Below, one piece after another: positions 6,643-9,435 of a stretch of DNA of 9,435 nucleotides. Every line of letters begins with the position of its first letter. The stretch's first letter is position 1. Source of the stretch: Bacteroidales bacterium (lineage in GTDB: Bacteria; Bacteroidota; Bacteroidia; Bacteroidales; DYOH01); the NCBI GenBank assembly GCA_030632545.1, contig DAOVUO010000066.1, positions 1 through 9,435 on the forward strand, given 5' to 3'. The notes under the pieces were generated by a model, which did no database searches, was not told the origin of the DNA, and was given only the letters and a program-made list of their open reading frames with translations. The position numbers were made by a program, and so were the translations under genes.

Positions 6643-7794
6643 ATAGAATGGTTTAATACATATTTTAAAGGGGATAAATATATTTGGCTAGTTATAGTCA
6701 CTCTATTTTTCTCTTCTCTTTTAGTTGTTTATAGTTCAACTGGTTTAATCGCATTTCGCTATAAAGGCGGTGATACTATGTTCTATATGATGCGTCATGC
6801 ACGTTTTTTAATTATTGGTTTAATTATAATATATGTATTACATCGTTTGCCTTATGAAATATATTTTAAGTGGGCGAATGCTATTTATTTAGGAGCTTTA
6901 GTTTTGTTGGTTATTACTTTACTTGTTGGAGTTACTAAAAATGAAGCTACTCGTTGGTTGGAAGTTCCAGGATTGGGATTTCAATTTCAGACTTCCGATT
7001 TTGCTAAATTTGCGTTAATCATGTTTATTGCAAAGCATTTATCTGCTAATCAAAAAAGTGAGAAACAGTTGTACGAGGCATTAGATTTGATGCTTTGGGC
7101 AAGCATTATAGTTGTGTCATTAATTCTTCCAGATAATTTTTCTACTGCATTTTTATTGTTTTTCTCCGTAGTGCTTGTATTGATAATTGGACGAATAAAT
7201 TTGCGAAAGTTAGTGCGGTATTTGACTGTAATTGGTATTGTTGGTATATTTTTATTTGTGGTTGCTGGTGATAATGTTGGTCGTATTGCTACTGTAAAAA
7301 ACAGGATGAGCAGCTTTTCTAGCAACGAGCCTGGTGTTAATTATCAGGCAGATATGGCTAAAATAGCTATTTCAACTGGTGGATTAACAGGTAAAGGCCC
7401 AGGTAAGAGTACACAGCGAAATTTTTTGCCACAACCTTATTCTGATTTTATTTATGCAATAATTATTGAAGAGTATGGATTTATTGGTGGAGCACTAATT
7501 CTATTCTTGTATTTATTGTTCCTGTATCGAGTAGGACGAATTGTTCAACAATCAAAAAGAACTTTTCAAGCTTTTCTTGCAATAGGTTTGGGCTTAAGTC
7601 TTGTTCTACAAGCATTAATAAATATGGCTGTTGCCGTTAATTTAATTCCAGTAACAGGACAAACGCTTCCGTTTGTGAGCATGGGCGGAACATCAATAAT
7701 ATTTTCGAGCATAACTTTTGGAATTATTTTAAGTATAAGCCGGACTTTGGAAGAGGAAGCTGCATTGGCAAAATTAAAGAGAGCAAAAGGATGA
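6640..7794 (+). CDS. ftsW: Septal peptidoglycan glycosyltransferase, SEDS family
   Basis: This 384-residue polytopic membrane protein of the SEDS family polymerises lipid II glycan strands at the division site with its partner FtsI. Family motifs include ATRWLEVPGLGFQFQTSDFAK (103-123), with the conserved Arg105-Trp106. LPQPYSDFIYAIIIEEYGFIGG (from 263) contains Asp269, which aligns with the essential aspartate of RodA/FtsW. NLIPVTGQTLPFVSMGGTS (334-352) is the C-terminal signature. About ten membrane segments are apparent, and the large extracytoplasmic loop lies roughly at 210-265. The family's usual QPSE reads QTSD here (117-120). FtsW is preferred over RodA because the gene sits between murD and murG in a dcw cluster. 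The tail is short, charged and cytoplasmic (EEEAALAKLKRAKG). Confidence 0.96.
   Translation: MIEWFNTYFKGDKYIWLVIVTLFFSSLLVVYSSTGLIAFRYKGGDTMFYMMRHARFLIIGLIIIYVLHRLPYEIYFKWANAIYLGALVLLVITLLVGVTKNEATRWLEVPGLGFQFQTSDFAKFALIMFIAKHLSANQKSEKQLYEALDLMLWASIIVVSLILPDNFSTAFLLFFSVVLVLIIGRINLRKLVRYLTVIGIVGIFLFVVAGDNVGRIATVKNRMSSFSSNEPGVNYQADMAKIAISTGGLTGKGPGKSTQRNFLPQPYSDFIYAIIIEEYGFIGGALILFLYLLFLYRVGRIVQQSKRTFQAFLAIGLGLSLVLQALINMAVAVNLIPVTGQTLPFVSMGGTSIIFSSITFGIILSISRTLEEEAALAKLKRAKG
7791..7794 (+). other. ATGA start/stop overlap, ftsW-murG
   Basis: The murG ATG (7791-7793) overlaps the ftsW TGA (7792-7794). AAAAGG lies immediately before the ATG, too close for a normal Shine-Dalgarno spacing, so coupled re-initiation is the simpler reading. 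Confidence 0.7.
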
Positions 7795-8900
7795 GTAATG
7801 AAATTAAAAATAAGCGATTTATTATAAGTGGTGGCGGAACTGGCGGCCATGTATATCCCGCTATTTCTATTGCTCAAGCAATAAAGGAAATAAATCCTAA
7901 TGTTGAAATTTTGTTTGTTGGTGCTAATGGAAAAATAGAAATGCAAAAAGTGCCTCAAGCTGGTTTTAATATAGAAGGGCTTGATATTGCTGGTTTTAAA
8001 CGAAGTTTAAGCTTTTCTAATATAAAAGTAGTTGTTCTTTTGATAAAAAGCTTGTTTAAAGCACGTAAAATAATAAAATCCTTTAAACCTGATGCTGTAG
8101 TTGGTGTTGGTGGATATGCGAGTGGCCCTTTAGGCTTTTGGGCTAATAGAATGAATATTCCTTTAGTTTTACAAGAGCAGAATTCTTTTGCAGGAGTAAC
8201 TAACCGAATTTTAGGAAAAGGTGCAAATACAATTTGTGTTGCTTATGATGGAATGGAAAAGTTTTTTGAGAAAAATAAAATTATAAATACAGGAAATCCT
8301 ATTAGAAAAAAGCAATTCTCTAATGTTCAGTTTAAAGAAGCTTATGCACATTTTAATTTGAACCCAGAAAAGCCTGTTGTTGTATTTGTTGGTGGAAGCT
8401 TGGGAGCTAGAGCAATAAATAATGTAATTGAAGATTATTTAAAAATTGGTTTAGATAATATTGATTATCAAATTATTTGGCAAACAGGAAAACTGTATAA
8501 TGATAGAATAATGGCTTCGGAAGCTAAATTTTTAAATGATGATAGAGTGAAGATTCTTCCGTTTATAGATAGAATGGATTATTTGTTCAAAGTGGCAGAT
8601 ATAATTGTTTCACGAGCAGGTGCTGGAACAATCTCTGAACTTTGTCTAGTGGCAAAGCCCTCAATTTTAGTTCCTTCGCCTAATGTTGCCGAGGATCATC
8701 AAACGCAGAATGCAAAGGCTCTAGTAGAGCAAAATGCTGCGATTATGGTAAAGGATTCAGATTTAAAGAAAGTATTGTTTTTAGAAATAAAGAATTTGCT
8801 AAATAATAAGAATAAGCAAGAAGATTTATCTGCACAGATGGCTAAATTGGCTAAACCTGATGCAGCATTAGATATTGCAAAAATAGTGTTATCAATATAA
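7791..8900 (+). CDS. murG: UDP-GlcNAc:lipid I N-acetylglucosaminyltransferase (lipid II synthase)
   Basis: This 369-residue GT28-family glycosyltransferase binds the inner membrane face and adds GlcNAc to lipid I, making lipid II. The N-terminal acceptor domain has the glycine loops SGGGTGGHVYPA (13-24) and VGVGGYASGP (104-113), plus QEQNSFAGVTNR (128-139). The C-terminal UDP-GlcNAc domain has GGSLGARAIN (201-210), SRAGAGTISEL (274-284, with Glu283 near the nucleotide) and PSPNVAEDHQTQNA (295-308). That last form is typical of Bacteroidota, where E. coli has a QQ-containing version. Length agrees with the family (E. coli 355). A basic, hydrophobic patch at about 78-99 (IKVVVLLIKSLFKARKIIKSF) is the expected membrane-association surface. 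The stop at 8898-8900 lies 4 bases before the likely murC start. Confidence 0.97.
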   Translation: MSNEIKNKRFIISGGGTGGHVYPAISIAQAIKEINPNVEILFVGANGKIEMQKVPQAGFNIEGLDIAGFKRSLSFSNIKVVVLLIKSLFKARKIIKSFKPDAVVGVGGYASGPLGFWANRMNIPLVLQEQNSFAGVTNRILGKGANTICVAYDGMEKFFEKNKIINTGNPIRKKQFSNVQFKEAYAHFNLNPEKPVVVFVGGSLGARAINNVIEDYLKIGLDNIDYQIIWQTGKLYNDRIMASEAKFLNDDRVKILPFIDRMDYLFKVADIIVSRAGAGTISELCLVAKPSILVPSPNVAEDHQTQNAKALVEQNAAIMVKDSDLKKVLFLEIKNLLNNKNKQEDLSAQMAKLAKPDAALDIAKIVLSI

Positions 8901-8904
8901 ATAG

Positions 8905-9435
8905 ATGATAAGTAAAGAGATAAATAAAATGTTTTTTGTTGGAATTGGCGGAATTGGAATGAGTGCCATAGCTCGTTATTTCATCCATTTAGGCTATTCT
9001 GTTGCTGGATACGACAGAGTTGAGTCGGTGGTAAGTCAGTCGCTACAGAAACTTGGTGCAATAATCTCTTTAAATGATACACCAGAAATACTTGATGATG
9101 AATGGAAGGATAAAACAAGAGTTTTTGTCATTTATACTCCTGCAATAAAGAAAAGCGAGTTATTACAGTTTTTTAGTACAAATAAATTTTCTATTTATAA
9201 AAGAGCGGAGGTTTTAGGCGAAATTTTTAATCAGTATAAAGGATTAGCTGTAGCCGGAACTCATGGTAAAACAACTACTTCTGCAATTTTGGCACATATT
9301 TTTAAATCATCAAAGCAAGCAAGTGCTAGTTTTATTGGTGGGATAATGAAAAATTATGATTCAAATTTTGTTATAGAAGCAGATCCAGAATATGTAATAG
9401 CAGAAGCAGATGAATTTGATTATTCATTTTTAAAA
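8905..9435 (+). CDS. murC: UDP-MurNAc:L-alanine ligase, N-terminal part (cut by window edge)
   Basis: The frame opens at ATG 8905 and stays open to the right edge, giving 177 residues of a protein expected to be about 460-490 long. MurC adds L-alanine to UDP-MurNAc, the first stem-peptide step. The N-terminal nucleotide-binding domain shows FVGIGGIGMSAIARYF (11-26) and VIYTPAI (75-81). The ATPase domain begins with the P-loop AGTHGKTTTSA (117-127); the T-H-G-K-T form is characteristic of MurC and separates it from the TNGKT of MurE and SNGKT of MurD. EADEFDYSFL (167-176) is the next conserved block. I prefer the ATG at 8905, 4 bases after murG, over the in-frame ATG at 8929, because a short extension before the glycine loop is normal. 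Mpl is a homologue with a similar P-loop, but position favours MurC. Confidence 0.94.
   Translation, partial: MISKEINKMFFVGIGGIGMSAIARYFIHLGYSVAGYDRVESVVSQSLQKLGAIISLNDTPEILDDEWKDKTRVFVIYTPAIKKSELLQFFSTNKFSIYKRAEVLGEIFNQYKGLAVAGTHGKTTTSAILAHIFKSSKQASASFIGGIMKNYDSNFVIEADPEYVIAEADEFDYSFLK

Noticed and set aside
7566..7958. Minus-strand open frame of 130 codons across ftsW and murG
   Set aside because: It lies fully opposite two strongly conserved genes, has a low-complexity composition and shows no recognisable domain. It is a shadow of the AT-rich coding strand.
8929..8931. Second in-frame ATG as the murC start
   Set aside because: Possible, but it would leave the glycine-loop strand at the very N-terminus. 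The ATG at 8905 keeps the short leader usual in MurC and the 4-base spacing seen at other junctions.
1..9435. Mobile elements, CRISPR, tRNA or riboswitch, or a hidden novel system
   Set aside because: Practically every base belongs to a conserved dcw gene and gaps are at most 6 bases. I saw no inverted-repeat ends, repeat-spacer pattern or structured non-coding stretch.

Overview
The window is a dense, all-plus-strand stretch of the dcw (division and cell wall) cluster of an AT-rich bacterium, by eye about one third GC. The gene order is rsmH(tail)-ftsL-ftsI-murE-mraY-murD-ftsW-murG-murC(start). Several features point to the phylum Bacteroidota: murF is absent between murE and mraY, the FtsL-like protein is short and divergent, the FtsI-type PBP carries a C-terminal PASTA domain, MraY is long with an enlarged loop after its fourth membrane segment, MurG carries a 'PSPNVAEDHQTQNA' motif, and the start codons have A-rich leaders rather than Shine-Dalgarno sites. 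I cannot name a genus from this.

Layout: 1-92 holds the last codons of the 16S rRNA methyltransferase RsmH. 97-2621 encodes two septal membrane proteins: FtsL, and FtsI, the septal transpeptidase. 2605-6640 carries MurE, MraY and MurD. 6640-7794 is FtsW, the septal glycan polymerase. 7791-8900 is MurG. 8905 to the window edge is the N-terminal 177 residues of MurC, cut off by the window. The genes are separated by at most 6 bases or overlap by 1 to 17 bases, so I see no room for internal promoters or terminators in intergenic DNA. No RNA gene, mobile element, repeat array or CRISPR was seen.

Together the genes form most of one pathway. MurC, MurD and MurE add L-Ala, D-Glu and (from the DNPR motif) meso-diaminopimelate to UDP-MurNAc. 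MraY transfers the UDP-MurNAc-pentapeptide onto undecaprenyl phosphate to give lipid I, and MurG adds GlcNAc to give lipid II. FtsW polymerises lipid II at the septum and FtsI crosslinks it, with FtsL as the bitopic scaffold. MurF, which adds D-Ala-D-Ala, must be encoded elsewhere. Downstream of murC, ftsQ-ftsA-ftsZ would be expected in this phylum but lie outside the window.

This is an ordinary, conserved housekeeping region. All catalytic motifs I checked are intact, and I found no undescribed system. The observations below are modest: lineage-specific domain elaborations, one motif variant in FtsW, and the gene-junction architecture.
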